Source of the DNA: Alienimonas chondri
GTDB taxonomy: Bacteria > Planctomycetota > Planctomycetia > Planctomycetales > Planctomycetaceae
NCBI RefSeq assembly: GCF_013036045.1
Contig: NZ_WTPX01000002.1
Span: 17,292 to 81,291 of the forward strand
Reading direction: 5' to 3'
Length of the DNA: 64,000 nt
Shown here piece by piece: positions 43,578 to 51,799 of this stretch. How positions within the stretch are numbered: the first letter of the stretch is position 1; each line of letters opens with the position of its first letter. A program made the translations under genes and the position numbers. Below the pieces are notes generated by a model. That model saw only the letters and a program-made list of their open reading frames with translations. It ran no database searches and was not told the DNA's origin.

Positions 43578-44576
43578 TCAGCGATGCGGCGCGGCGAGTT
43601 GAACGAGCAACCGTTCCAGCACCGTGCGGTCCGGCAGCGCCGAGCCGCCGCGGAGGGCGCCGTCCGCCTCCAACAGTAGCCCGCGGAACCGTTCCGCCCG
43701 TTTCCGGCCGAGGCGACGCAGGTACTGCTCCGTTTCGCCCCGCTCCTTCGGGAACACGCCCGCCGTCGCCAGCGCCCGCGAGAGGTTCCCGCCGCCCGCG
43801 GACAGGTCCACGGCGGTCGCGGTCTTCCGCAGCACGAAGCCGATCCCTCCGAGGATCCTGAACGGCGCCTCCCCCGCGAGCAGCAGCTTGTCCAGCTCCG
43901 CCAACGCCCCGCCGACGTTGCCGCGACGCACCTCCGCGAGCATCTCGAAGGTGTTCTTGACGGAGCCGTCCATCACCAGCGCCGCCACGTCCTCCGCCGC
44001 GACGGCCTTCGGATCGCGGTCCGCGACGAACGCGCACAGCTTGCCCAGTTCCTGCTCCAACAGGCCGAGGTCCGTGCCGGCGAGCGTCACCATCAACTCC
44101 GCGGCGTCCTTGGCCAGCGTCGTTTCGTACTCCGACTTCGCCACGCCGACGAGGTACGCCGCAGCCTTCGCCCCCTTCAACTCCGTGCATTCGATCGTCA
44201 GGCCGCTCTTCGCGACGGCCTTCGCCAGCCGGGTGTTCTTCGGCCACTTCGCGACTTCCAGGATCAGCACCCCGCCCGCGGCCGGCGCGGCCACGTAGCG
44301 TTCCAGCCCGGCTCGATGGTCGGAGACGAACCCGTCCGCGTCGCCCACGACGACCACGCGGGCGGAGGCGAACATCGAGACCGTCCGCAGTTCGTCCAAC
44401 GCGGAGGCGAGGTCGGCGGTCTCTCCATCCAGCCGAGTCGGTTCATCCTCGCCCCCCAACGCCGCCTCGGCGATGCGGTCGACGCACCGTCGCGCCAGCA
44501 ACCGTTGATCTCCGTGGACCGCGACGACCGAGGGAATGTCGCCGGGCGGTTTCTTAAGGAACTCGGCGGCGTGCAT
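43578..44576 (-). CDS. holA: DNA polymerase III subunit delta
   Basis: A 332-residue clamp-loader subunit. The N-terminus has VVAVHGDQRLLARRCVDRI, then FASARVVVVGDADGFVS and LILEVAKWPKNTRLAKAV; the middle has LGLLEQELGKLCAFV and the VKNTFEMLAEVRRGN linker; the C-terminus is helical. The delta subunit opens the beta clamp. Length and motif order match HolA, though sequence conservation in this family is low. It is divergent from the phosphohexomutase-like gene. Confidence 0.88.
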   Translation of the reverse strand: MHAAEFLKKPPGDIPSVVAVHGDQRLLARRCVDRIAEAALGGEDEPTRLDGETADLASALDELRTVSMFASARVVVVGDADGFVSDHRAGLERYVAAPAAGGVLILEVAKWPKNTRLAKAVAKSGLTIECTELKGAKAAAYLVGVAKSEYETTLAKDAAELMVTLAGTDLGLLEQELGKLCAFVADRDPKAVAAEDVAALVMDGSVKNTFEMLAEVRRGNVGGALAELDKLLLAGEAPFRILGGIGFVLRKTATAVDLSAGGGNLSRALATAGVFPKERGETEQYLRRLGRKRAERFRGLLLEADGALRGGSALPDRTVLERLLVQLAAPHR

Positions 44577-44604
44577 GAGGGGAGAGCTGAGAGGCGGGTT
44601 CGGG

Positions 44605-44717
44605 GCGTCAGCCCCATGTGCGTCGAATGTCTCGGAAGGCGATGCCCGCAGTATCGACCAAAGCGCGGCCTGTGCTATCCCTCGCCTGCTTCTCTCAACT
44701 GCTCATGGGGCTGACGC
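44605..44717. repeat. 14-bp inverted repeat flanking 85 bp before the phosphohexomutase-like gene
   Basis: GCGTCAGCCCCATG at 44605-44618 is mirrored by CATGGGGCTGACGC at 44704-44717. The right arm holds the chosen ATG start (44705). Its core GGGGCTGACGC is a motif I recall from planctomycete intergenic regions. The spacer has no recognisable gene. Confidence 0.8.
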
Positions 44718-45889
44718 TCCACGCTCGCCGGATCGACGACTTGCTCCGCTGCCCTTCCGCCGCCGCTCCGATCTCCCGCGGGACGCATCTGGCCCGGCTG
44801 GCCTCGGGCTGGCGGGAGTGCGTCGGGTGCCCGCACGCCGTGGATCTCGACGGAGCGGCCCCGACGCTGCGGCGCCGATTGGAGCGACGTTCGCATCGTG
44901 AACGGCCGGATCCGTTCGGCGGTGTGGCGGGCGCTGATTTCACGCCGGACGATGCGGCGACGCTCGCCGCCCGGTTTGCGGCCACCCTCCCGCCCCGCGG
45001 CTCCGTGGTGTTGGCCCGAGACGAACGCACGACGCATGCCCCGTTCGTGCTCGCGGTCGCTTCGGCGCTGCGAAATGCCGGTTGCGACGTGCTGCACCTC
45101 GGCGAGGCGCTCGAACCGGCCGTGCGGTTCGCCGTCCGCTCGACCGGCGCGGCGGGCGGCGTGTGGCTCGCCGCCCCGGATCACCCCGCCGGACGCGTCG
45201 GCTTCGTGCCGATCGGCGCCGGCGGCCGTCCGCTTCGCGATGCCGAGCGGACGGCCGTCGCAAACGCTGAACCGCGGGTCGACCGCCTCCTCGGCGCCGA
45301 GCGATCCTGCGGTGCGAAGGCGGAGCACGAAGCCTCCCTGTGGCCGGCGTTCCGCACGCTCACGGCCCTGCGGATCAGCGTGGCCAGTCCTTCGGGGGCG
45401 GTCCGATCGCGATTCGAGCGTCTCTTCGCCGCCCTGCCGGACGATCTACGAACCCTCGCTCTTCCCTTCGACTCCCCGTCGGAAGGCAATGGCGAGGCTT
45501 TGCGGGAGTCGGGGGGAGACATTCGACTCTCGGTGGACTCTTCGTCCGTGCGTTGCCGAGCCTACGACGGCGCCGGCGCGCCGATTCCCTGGGCGGAGAC
45601 GGCCCGGACGCTGGCGGCGGACTCAGTTCGCGGGGTCTCCAAGAAGCCGAACGTCCCGACGGTCGCCGTCGCGGCGGAGATGGCGGACGACCTGCGGCTG
45701 AAGATCGCCGCCGTGGGCGGGCGGGTGGTGGAAACGACGGACGATCCCGCGGCGCTGTGGTCCGCGGTGGACGAGGGCAGCGTGCTGGCGCTGGGCACGG
45801 ACGGCTTCGCGGCGTTCGCCACGCCCCGCGGCCCCGCCGCCGACGCGGCGCTGGCGCTCGCCGCGCTGCTCCGAGCCTACTCCGGTTGA
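44705..45889 (+). CDS. Phosphohexomutase-like protein without the usual catalytic serine motif
   Basis: About 394 residues. A short N-terminal part holds cysteines (DLLRCPSAAAP and ECVGCPHAVDL) like a zinc ribbon. The following domain resembles the first domain of phosphoglucomutase/phosphomannomutase enzymes: VVLARDERTTHAPFVLAVAS, then ALRNAGCDVLHLGEALEPAV. Where active enzymes have TASHNP, it reads AAPDHPAGRVGF, so the catalytic Ser is gone. The later domains are short and divergent. Probably a non-catalytic or altered relative. The start at 44705 lies in an inverted-repeat arm; the frame opens at 44618. Confidence 0.5.
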   Translation: MGLTLHARRIDDLLRCPSAAAPISRGTHLARLASGWRECVGCPHAVDLDGAAPTLRRRLERRSHRERPDPFGGVAGADFTPDDAATLAARFAATLPPRGSVVLARDERTTHAPFVLAVASALRNAGCDVLHLGEALEPAVRFAVRSTGAAGGVWLAAPDHPAGRVGFVPIGAGGRPLRDAERTAVANAEPRVDRLLGAERSCGAKAEHEASLWPAFRTLTALRISVASPSGAVRSRFERLFAALPDDLRTLALPFDSPSEGNGEALRESGGDIRLSVDSSSVRCRAYDGAGAPIPWAETARTLAADSVRGVSKKPNVPTVAVAAEMADDLRLKIAAVGGRVVETTDDPAALWSAVDEGSVLALGTDGFAAFATPRGPAADAALALAALLRAYSG

Positions 45890-46087
45890 TCGCGACTCGG
45901 CCCGGCGGAGCAATTCCCGCGGCGGCTTCAGCATCCAAACGGCGTTGCCCGGCGGTTGCTTTGATCTATGCGTTCGAACCGTTGAGAAGCACACCGAGTC
46001 TCCCCCGGTCCTTCCGCCTGCGGAGACGTTCGTCGCACGAACATCGATTGGCGTGACCGCCGGCGCTTTGCCGACAGCGCAACAAAT

Positions 46088-46117
46088 CCGCCCGGCACGC
46101 AAGAGCGTACCGGGCGG
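46088..46117 (-). terminator. Terminator of clpC
   Basis: An 8-bp stem CCGCCCGG/CCGGGCGG (46088-46095 with 46110-46117) has a further 4-bp ACGC/GCGT stem inside the loop. On the minus strand it is followed by ATTTGTT. It lies 27 bp after the clpC stop. Confidence 0.75.
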
Positions 46118-46143
46118 TATTGGGCACCGAAGCGGAGAGGAAG

Positions 46144-48828
46144 CTACTTGTCCGAGTCGCTCTCGGCGGCGTTGAAGTCGTCCGGCTCCCCGTCGCCCTC
46201 GCTCACCGCGGCCCCGACCAGTTCGGGGTCGGCCCCGTCCTTGGCGGCTTCGTCGGACTTCGCCTTGTCTCCCTTCTTCTTGGGGAGGTCCGGCTTGGCG
46301 ACGTTGCGACCGGTGAAGTCGAGCCGCTGCTTGGCGTCCTTCGCGTCGGCGTCTTCGCCCTCCATCGGCACGGCATCGACGAGGATCGAGTTGTGGCCCT
46401 CGAAGGCGCCGCGGAGCAGTTCTTCGCTCAGCGGGTCTTCGATGTACTGCTCGACGCTGCGACGCAGCGGGCGGGCGCCGTACTCCGTGTTGGACCCCTT
46501 GTCGATCACGAACTCGCGGGCGGCGTCGGTCATCTCCAGGGCGAGGCCGCGTTCGCCGAGACGCTCGCGCACCTTAGACAATTCGATGTCCACGATGTGT
46601 TTCAGGTTCTCACGGTTCAATTCGCGGAAGACGATCACGTCGTCCAAGCGGCCGATGAACTCCGGCTTGAAGGCAGCTTCGACGTCATGCAGCAGGCGCT
46701 CCTTCATCTTGTCGTAGGAGGCATCTTCGTCGCCCTGCTTGGTGAAGCCGAAGCCGGCCCCGCTGGCGATCGATTTGGCGCCGACGTTCGTGGTCATGAT
46801 GAGGACCACGTTCTTGAAGTCGATCTTCCGGCCGAAACTGTCCGTGAGGTGCCCCTCCTCCATGATCTGGAGAAGCATGTTGAACACATCCGGGTGGGCC
46901 TTCTCGATCTCGTCCAGCAGCACGACCGCGTAGGGACGACGGCGGATCTTCTCCGTGAGCTGGCCGCCTTCCTCATAGCCGACGTACCCCGGGGGGGCGC
47001 CGATGAGGCGGGAGACGTTGTGTTTCTCCATGTACTCGGACATGTCGATCTGGATCAGCGCGTCGTCCTCGCCGAAGAGGAACTCCGCGAGCGTCTTGGC
47101 CAGCAACGTCTTGCCGACGCCGGTGGGACCGGCGAACAGGAAGATGCCGGTCGGCCGCTTCGGATCCTTCAGGCCGCTGCGGGAACGACGGATCGCTTTG
47201 GAGACCTGCTTCACCGCCTCCTTCTGAGAGACGACGGTCTCGTGCAGCTCGTCTTCCATCGCCAGCAGACGCACGGCGTCCTCGCTGGACAGACGGGTCA
47301 GCGGAATGCCGGTCATCTTGGCGACGACCTCGGCAATGACGTCCTCGTCGACGGTGCCGTCGGTCTGCTGGGACTGCTCCTTCCACTCCTCGGTGGCGGT
47401 CTCCTTCTTCTGCTTCACCTGATCCGCCTGATCGCGGAGGGCGGCGGCCTTTTCGAAGTCCTGATTGGCGACGGCCTCCTCCTTCGCGGCGTTGAGCCGC
47501 TCGATCTCCACGTCGAGATCCTTCAGGTCCGGGGGGCGGACCATGCTCTTGAGTCGAATCCGGGCGCCGGCTTCGTCGATGACGTCGATCGCCTTATCCG
47601 GCAACGCGCGCTCGCTGATGTAGCGGGTGCTGAACTCGACGGCGGCTTCCAGCGCCGCGTCGGTGATTTCGACGCGGTGGTGCTGTTCGTAGCGTTCGCG
47701 GAGTCCCTTGAGGATCTCGACGGCCTGCTCCGGGCTGGGCGGCTCGACGTTCACCTTCTGGAACCGGCGTTCAAGGGCCGAGTCCTTCTCGATGTACTTG
47801 CGATACTCATCCAGCGTGGTGGCGCCGATGCACTGCAACTCGCCGCGGGAGAGCGCCGGCTTGAGCACGTTGCTGGCGTCGATGGCCCCTTCGGCCCCGC
47901 CGGCGCCGACCAGCGTGTGCAGTTCGTCGATGAACAGGATGACGTTCTTGGCCCGGCGGACCTCGTTCATCACCGCCTTGATTCGCTCTTCAAACTGACC
48001 GCGGTACTTCGTGCCGGCGACCATCATGGCGAGGTCGAGCACGACGATCCGCCGCTCGCGGAGCAGGTCCGGGACGTTGCCGTCCACGACCATCTGGGCG
48101 AAGCCCTCGACGATGGCCGTCTTGCCGACGCCCGCCTCGCCCAGCAGCACCGGGTTGTTCTTCTGACGACGGCAGAGCACCTGGGTGATGCGTTCGATTT
48201 CGCCGGACCGGCCGATGACCGGATCGAGCTTGCCGTTCTTGGCCAGTTCGGTGAGGTCGCGGCCGAAGCTGTCGAGGGCCGGCGTTTTGCTCTTTCCGCT
48301 TCGCTTGCCGCGTTCGCCCTTGGAGGAACCGCCGGCGGAACGACCCCCGCGACCGCCGCCGGCCTCCTCATCGTCCTCGCCCCCCTCGAGGCCGTGGCCG
48401 AGCAGGTTGAGCACCTCCTCGCGGACGTCTTCGAGCTTCAGGCCGAGGTTCATCAGCACCTGAGCCGCGACGCCTTCCTGTTCGCGCAGCAGGCCCAACA
48501 GCAGGTGTTCGGTGCCGACGTAGTTGTGGTTGAGGTTGCGGGCCTCCTCCATCGCGTACTCGATCACCTTTTTGGCCCGCGGGGTCTGCGGGAGCTTGCC
48601 CATCGTGACCATGTCCGGGCCGGACTGGACGATCTTTTCAACCTCGAGGCGGATGCCGCGGAGATCGACGTCCAGGTTTTTGAGGACGTTCGCGGCGACG
48701 CCGGACCCCTCCTTGACGAGACCGAGGAGAATGTGCTCGGTGCCGATGTACTCGTGATTGAACCGCTGGGCCTCCTGATTGGCCAGCTGCATCACCTTGC
48801 GGGCGCGGTCCGTGAAGCGTTCGTACAT
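46144..48828 (-). CDS. clpC: ATP-dependent Clp protease ATP-binding subunit ClpC
   Basis: An 894-residue AAA+ unfoldase. The N-domain repeats [20 protein letters not shown] and [20 protein letters not shown] are followed by a Ser/Gly/Lys-rich linker (residues ~150-180). AAA-1 has Walker [10 protein letters not shown] and Walker [11 protein letters not shown], then a UVR-like coiled middle domain. AAA-2 has [10 protein letters not shown] and [12 protein letters not shown]. It feeds proteins to ClpP and acts in stress and quality control. The C-terminus carries a long acidic/Lys-rich extension. Starts at ATG 48828 and diverges from thiE. Confidence 0.97.
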   Translation of the reverse strand: MYERFTDRARKVMQLANQEAQRFNHEYIGTEHILLGLVKEGSGVAANVLKNLDVDLRGIRLEVEKIVQSGPDMVTMGKLPQTPRAKKVIEYAMEEARNLNHNYVGTEHLLLGLLREQEGVAAQVLMNLGLKLEDVREEVLNLLGHGLEGGEDDEEAGGGRGGRSAGGSSKGERGKRSGKSKTPALDSFGRDLTELAKNGKLDPVIGRSGEIERITQVLCRRQKNNPVLLGEAGVGKTAIVEGFAQMVVDGNVPDLLRERRIVVLDLAMMVAGTKYRGQFEERIKAVMNEVRRAKNVILFIDELHTLVGAGGAEGAIDASNVLKPALSRGELQCIGATTLDEYRKYIEKDSALERRFQKVNVEPPSPEQAVEILKGLRERYEQHHRVEITDAALEAAVEFSTRYISERALPDKAIDVIDEAGARIRLKSMVRPPDLKDLDVEIERLNAAKEEAVANQDFEKAAALRDQADQVKQKKETATEEWKEQSQQTDGTVDEDVIAEVVAKMTGIPLTRLSSEDAVRLLAMEDELHETVVSQKEAVKQVSKAIRRSRSGLKDPKRPTGIFLFAGPTGVGKTLLAKTLAEFLFGEDDALIQIDMSEYMEKHNVSRLIGAPPGYVGYEEGGQLTEKIRRRPYAVVLLDEIEKAHPDVFNMLLQIMEEGHLTDSFGRKIDFKNVVLIMTTNVGAKSIASGAGFGFTKQGDEDASYDKMKERLLHDVEAAFKPEFIGRLDDVIVFRELNRENLKHIVDIELSKVRERLGERGLALEMTDAAREFVIDKGSNTEYGARPLRRSVEQYIEDPLSEELLRGAFEGHNSILVDAVPMEGEDADAKDAKQRLDFTGRNVAKPDLPKKKGDKAKSDEAAKDGADPELVGAAVSEGDGEPDDFNAAESDSDK

Positions 48829-49067
48829 AGGGGTCGGCGGGGCTGTCTTTGTGTCGTTCGTGCGATACGTCCGAACCGGTGAGCGTTCGCCGGTGGGGGG
48901 CGAACGAACGGGCGGACCGCGGATTGTAGGCGACGGGCGCGACGTCGACCGGCGGAAACTCGATCGACGGCCGCGAGGGCGGCAGGAGGGGCTGCTGACT
49001 CTAGAATGACCGGCCCGCCCTCACAACCGCCGCGATCGTCACGGCTCTCCGTTTCCCGCTCTGCCGC

Positions 49068-50135
49068 ATGCCCTCAGACCCTGCAACTCTCCGCCTGCTC
49101 GACGCCGCTGAGAATCGGGCGCGGGAAGGGTTGCGCGTGCTTGAAGATCACGCCCGATTCGTGCTGAACGACGGCGGGCTGACCGCGGAGCTGAAGTCGA
49201 TCCGGCACGGGTTGGCGTCCGTGCTGCCGATCGACCGGCTCGCCCGCTGCGATGCCCGGGAGACCGCGGGCGACGTGGGCACGACGCTCAGCGAACCGAC
49301 GGAGCGCTCGCGGAGCGACGCCGCCGCGGTGATTGCGGCGAACGCGGCCCGCGTGCAGGAGGCGCTGCGGAGCCTGGAGGAGTGGTCGAAGCTGGACGAT
49401 CCCGAGCGAGCCGCCGCGTTCGAGGCGTTACGGTACCGCGTCTACACGCTCGAAAAGCGGCTCGCGGGAACCCTCGCCCGGCCGTCGCTGGGACCGTGGC
49501 GGCTGTATCTCCTGCTCACCCGGTCGGCGTGCGTCCGGCCGTGGCGGGAGGTGCTGAAAGCCGTTTGCGAGGCGGGCGTCGGGCCGGTGCAGGTGCGGGA
49601 AAAGAATCTGTCGGATCGCGAGCTTCTCGCCCATCTGCGGGACGTGCGCGCGATCACGGCGGCGGCGGGCGTGCCGCTGATCGTCAACGACCGGCCGGAC
49701 CTCGCCCGGCTGTGCGGAGCCGACGGCGTGCACCTCGGCGACGAAGACCTGCCGATCGAACCGGTGCGGGCGATGCTGGGCGAGCGGGCGCTGATCGGGG
49801 CCTCCACCCACCGCCCGGAGGACGCGACAGCCGCCTTGGCGGCGGGGGCGGATCACCTCGGCGTCGGCCCCTGTTTCCCGTCGGCGACGAAGTCGTTCGA
49901 GGCCTTCCCCGGTAGCGATTATCTGCGTTGGGCCGCCGAGCACGTCGCCGTGCCGTGGTACGCGATCGGAGGGATCGACCGGGCGACGATCGAGACCGCG
50001 GTCGCCGCGGGGGCGACCCGCGTCGCGGTGTGCGGGGCGATCTGCGGAGCGGACGATCCGGGACGAGCGGCGGCGGATCTGCTTGCCTCTTTGCCGAACG
50101 CATCCGACGATCCCCATCCGTCTGCTACACTGTAG
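49068..50135 (+). CDS. thiE: ThiD2-ThiE fusion thiamine phosphate synthase
   Basis: A 355-residue two-domain protein. Residues ~1-130 match the ThiD2 domain ([20 protein letters not shown], then [17 protein letters not shown]). The C-terminal ~210 residues are thiamine phosphate synthase, with [60 protein letters not shown] and [13 protein letters not shown]. It joins HMP-pyrophosphate and thiazole phosphate to make thiamine phosphate. The same fusion order is known in other bacteria. Its last codons overlap a promoter-like TGCTACACT, and the invertible segment starts 3 bp after its stop. Confidence 0.92.
   Translation: MPSDPATLRLLDAAENRAREGLRVLEDHARFVLNDGGLTAELKSIRHGLASVLPIDRLARCDARETAGDVGTTLSEPTERSRSDAAAVIAANAARVQEALRSLEEWSKLDDPERAAAFEALRYRVYTLEKRLAGTLARPSLGPWRLYLLLTRSACVRPWREVLKAVCEAGVGPVQVREKNLSDRELLAHLRDVRAITAAAGVPLIVNDRPDLARLCGADGVHLGDEDLPIEPVRAMLGERALIGASTHRPEDATAALAAGADHLGVGPCFPSATKSFEAFPGSDYLRWAAEHVAVPWYAIGGIDRATIETAVAAGATRVAVCGAICGADDPGRAAADLLASLPNASDDPHPSATL
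50123..50131 (+). promoter_or_regulatory. Promoter-like extended -10 (TGCTACACT) ahead of the invertible segment
   Basis: TGCTACACT fits an extended -10 (TGnTAnnnT) and lies over the last thiE codons, pointing at the DUF1552 gene. The sequence that follows (GTAGTCCCCGCC) closely matches the one after TGTTACACT at 51731-51739, before the DUF1549 gene. No strong -35 was seen. Confidence 0.4.
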
Positions 50136-50137
50136 TC

Positions 50138-50275
50138 CCCGCCCAGCGCCGGGTTCATCGCCCCCAGCCACGGCAGCGCGAGCGCGGCGCCCACGCCCTT
50201 GAGCATCGTGCGACGCGGGAGCGGAGCGACCATGACGACCTCGACGTGGGGGCGATGAACCCGGCGCTGGGCGGG
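50138..50275. repeat. Putative invertible DNA segment: 29-bp perfect inverted repeats around 80 bp
   Basis: Left arm 50138-50166 and right arm 50247-50275 are perfect reverse complements. The 80-bp spacer (50167-50246) carries on the minus strand an ATG (50233-50231) that opens [19 protein letters not shown], a twin-arginine-type signal, continuing through the left arm as [13 protein letters not shown]. The right arm encodes the same GAMNPALGG on the plus strand, in frame with the DUF1552 body. Turning the segment round would place the ATG near position 50180, with a GAGG six bases upstream, and fuse signal and body in frame. No invertase gene is in the window. Confidence 0.9.
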
Positions 50276-51565
50276 TATCGGGAGCCGACCGGCGGTCGGC
50301 TCGCCGCCCCGCCGCTGCGTTCGGCGTTTCTGTTCAAACCGAACGGAATGCGGCCGGATCAGTGGACGCCGAAGGGCGACGGCGAGACGTACGACCTTTC
50401 CCCGTTGCTCAAGCCGTTGGCCGGGGTGAAGGACCAGTTCTCCGTGCTGGAGAACCTCTGGAACGAGCAGTCCGTCGGTCGCAACGGGCACTGGCCGAAG
50501 ATCCCGGGCTATCTGTCCGGCGGCTACGTCGTGCGGACCAGCGGCCGCGACCTCGATATCGGCGGGCAGACCGCCGACCAGGCGCTCGCCCAAGCGATCG
50601 GCGATCGCACCCCCCTGCCCAGCTTGGAGTTGGGCGTCGACGAGGCCTACAGCGGCGTCGACAACGTCGGCGGCGGATTCACCCGGATCTACGGCTCCCA
50701 CATCGCCTGGCGCGACCGTCACACGCCGGTGCCCAAGGAGATCGTTCCGCGGCTGGCGTTCGATCGGTTGTTCCGCACCGGACCGGCGGCGGCGCCCGTC
50801 AGCGGATTCACGACGAAGCAGAAGGCCGTTACGGACAGCCTCGCCGCGGACGACACCTCCGTCCTCGACCTCGTGCTCGAAGACGCCAAGGATCTGCGTC
50901 GGCAGGTCGGCGTGGAGGATCGAGCGAAGCTGGACGAGTACCTCACCAGCGTGCGGAGCGTGGAGACTCGCATCGAGAACGCCTTGAAGCCCCAGAAACG
51001 ATGGATCAACGAGGGCCGCTTCGACGTGCCCCGCCCCGGCCCCGGCATCCCGGAGAACTTCATGGAGCACACCCGGTTGATGCTGGACGTGCTGGTCCTC
51101 GCGTTCTGGACGGACACCACCCGCGTCGCCACCTACATGTTCGGCAACGCCCAGACCGGTCGGAACTTCTCATTCTTGGACGGGGTCAGCGGCTCGTACC
51201 ACTCGCTGTCGCACCATTCCAACGAAGAGAAGAAGATTAAGGTCTACGTGACCGTCAACCACTGGCACACGGTGCAACTCGCCTATCTGCTGGAAAAGAT
51301 GCAGGGGTTGAAGGAAGCCGACGGCACCCTGTTGGATCACTCGCAGATCCTGTTCGGCTGCACGATCAAGGACGGCAACGCACACCAGGAGCACGACCTG
51401 CCGATCCTGCTCGCCGGCGGCGGCAACGGGGCCTACCGCCCGGGTCGCCGGGTGCGGTTCGACAAAGACACCCCGCTGTGCAACGTGCTGCTCCGCATGC
51501 TGCACACCGCGGGCGTTGAACGAGACGCCTTCGGCGACAGCACCGCCGTCGCCGCGAACCTGTAG
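50255..51565 (+). CDS. DUF1552 protein, signal peptide inverted out of register
   Basis: The body is a DUF1552 protein of the exported planctomycete type: [74 protein letters not shown] and [18 protein letters not shown]. Function is unknown; the fold is thought to be alkaline-phosphatase-like, similar to DUF1501. In this orientation the first usable ATG is at 50255 ([11 protein letters not shown]), inside the right repeat arm and behind a GGGGG, giving 436 residues with no signal. The inverted orientation would give 461 residues with a Tat-like signal. It lies between thiE and the DUF1549/DUF1553 gene. Confidence 0.82.
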   Translation: MNPALGGYREPTGGRLAAPPLRSAFLFKPNGMRPDQWTPKGDGETYDLSPLLKPLAGVKDQFSVLENLWNEQSVGRNGHWPKIPGYLSGGYVVRTSGRDLDIGGQTADQALAQAIGDRTPLPSLELGVDEAYSGVDNVGGGFTRIYGSHIAWRDRHTPVPKEIVPRLAFDRLFRTGPAAAPVSGFTTKQKAVTDSLAADDTSVLDLVLEDAKDLRRQVGVEDRAKLDEYLTSVRSVETRIENALKPQKRWINEGRFDVPRPGPGIPENFMEHTRLMLDVLVLAFWTDTTRVATYMFGNAQTGRNFSFLDGVSGSYHSLSHHSNEEKKIKVYVTVNHWHTVQLAYLLEKMQGLKEADGTLLDHSQILFGCTIKDGNAHQEHDLPILLAGGGNGAYRPGRRVRFDKDTPLCNVLLRMLHTAGVERDAFGDSTAVAANL

Positions 51566-51730
51566 TCGATCGGGGGCGACGGAACCCCTGTCGAAATCGC
51601 CGCTCGGTTCCTTCGCCGGATCGTGCGGGATCGGTCCGGCTGTCGCTCGCGGACAGGGGGCGCCGGGGGCGGGTCTCAGTGTTCGCCCCGTGGCGGATTC
51701 GCGCGACGACTCCACAGGCCGCCGGGGCTG

Positions 51731-51739
51731 TGTTACACT
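51731..51739 (+). promoter_or_regulatory. Promoter-like extended -10 (TGTTACACT) before the DUF1549/DUF1553 gene
   Basis: TGTTACACT fits an extended -10 box, with TCCACA about 17 bp upstream as a weak -35. It is followed by TCAGTCCCCGCC and a small 6-bp hairpin (51751-51767) before the ATG at 51800. A near-identical arrangement precedes the DUF1552 gene. Confidence 0.45.
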
Positions 51740-51799
51740 TCAGTCCCCGCCGATGCGTTATGCATCGCTCCGTTCCTGCCTCGCCGACAGGGTTCGCGT

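Noticed and set aside
49919..51070. Long minus-strand frame through thiE and DUF1552
   Set aside because: Only its [11 protein letters not shown] segment is protein-like; the rest is antisense to two well-supported genes. The segment is explained by the inverted spacer.
51751..51767. Small hairpin CGATGC/GCATCG before the DUF1549 gene
   Set aside because: Only 6 bp in a 5' leader and no T-tract; listed in the promoter entry but not as a terminator or riboswitch.
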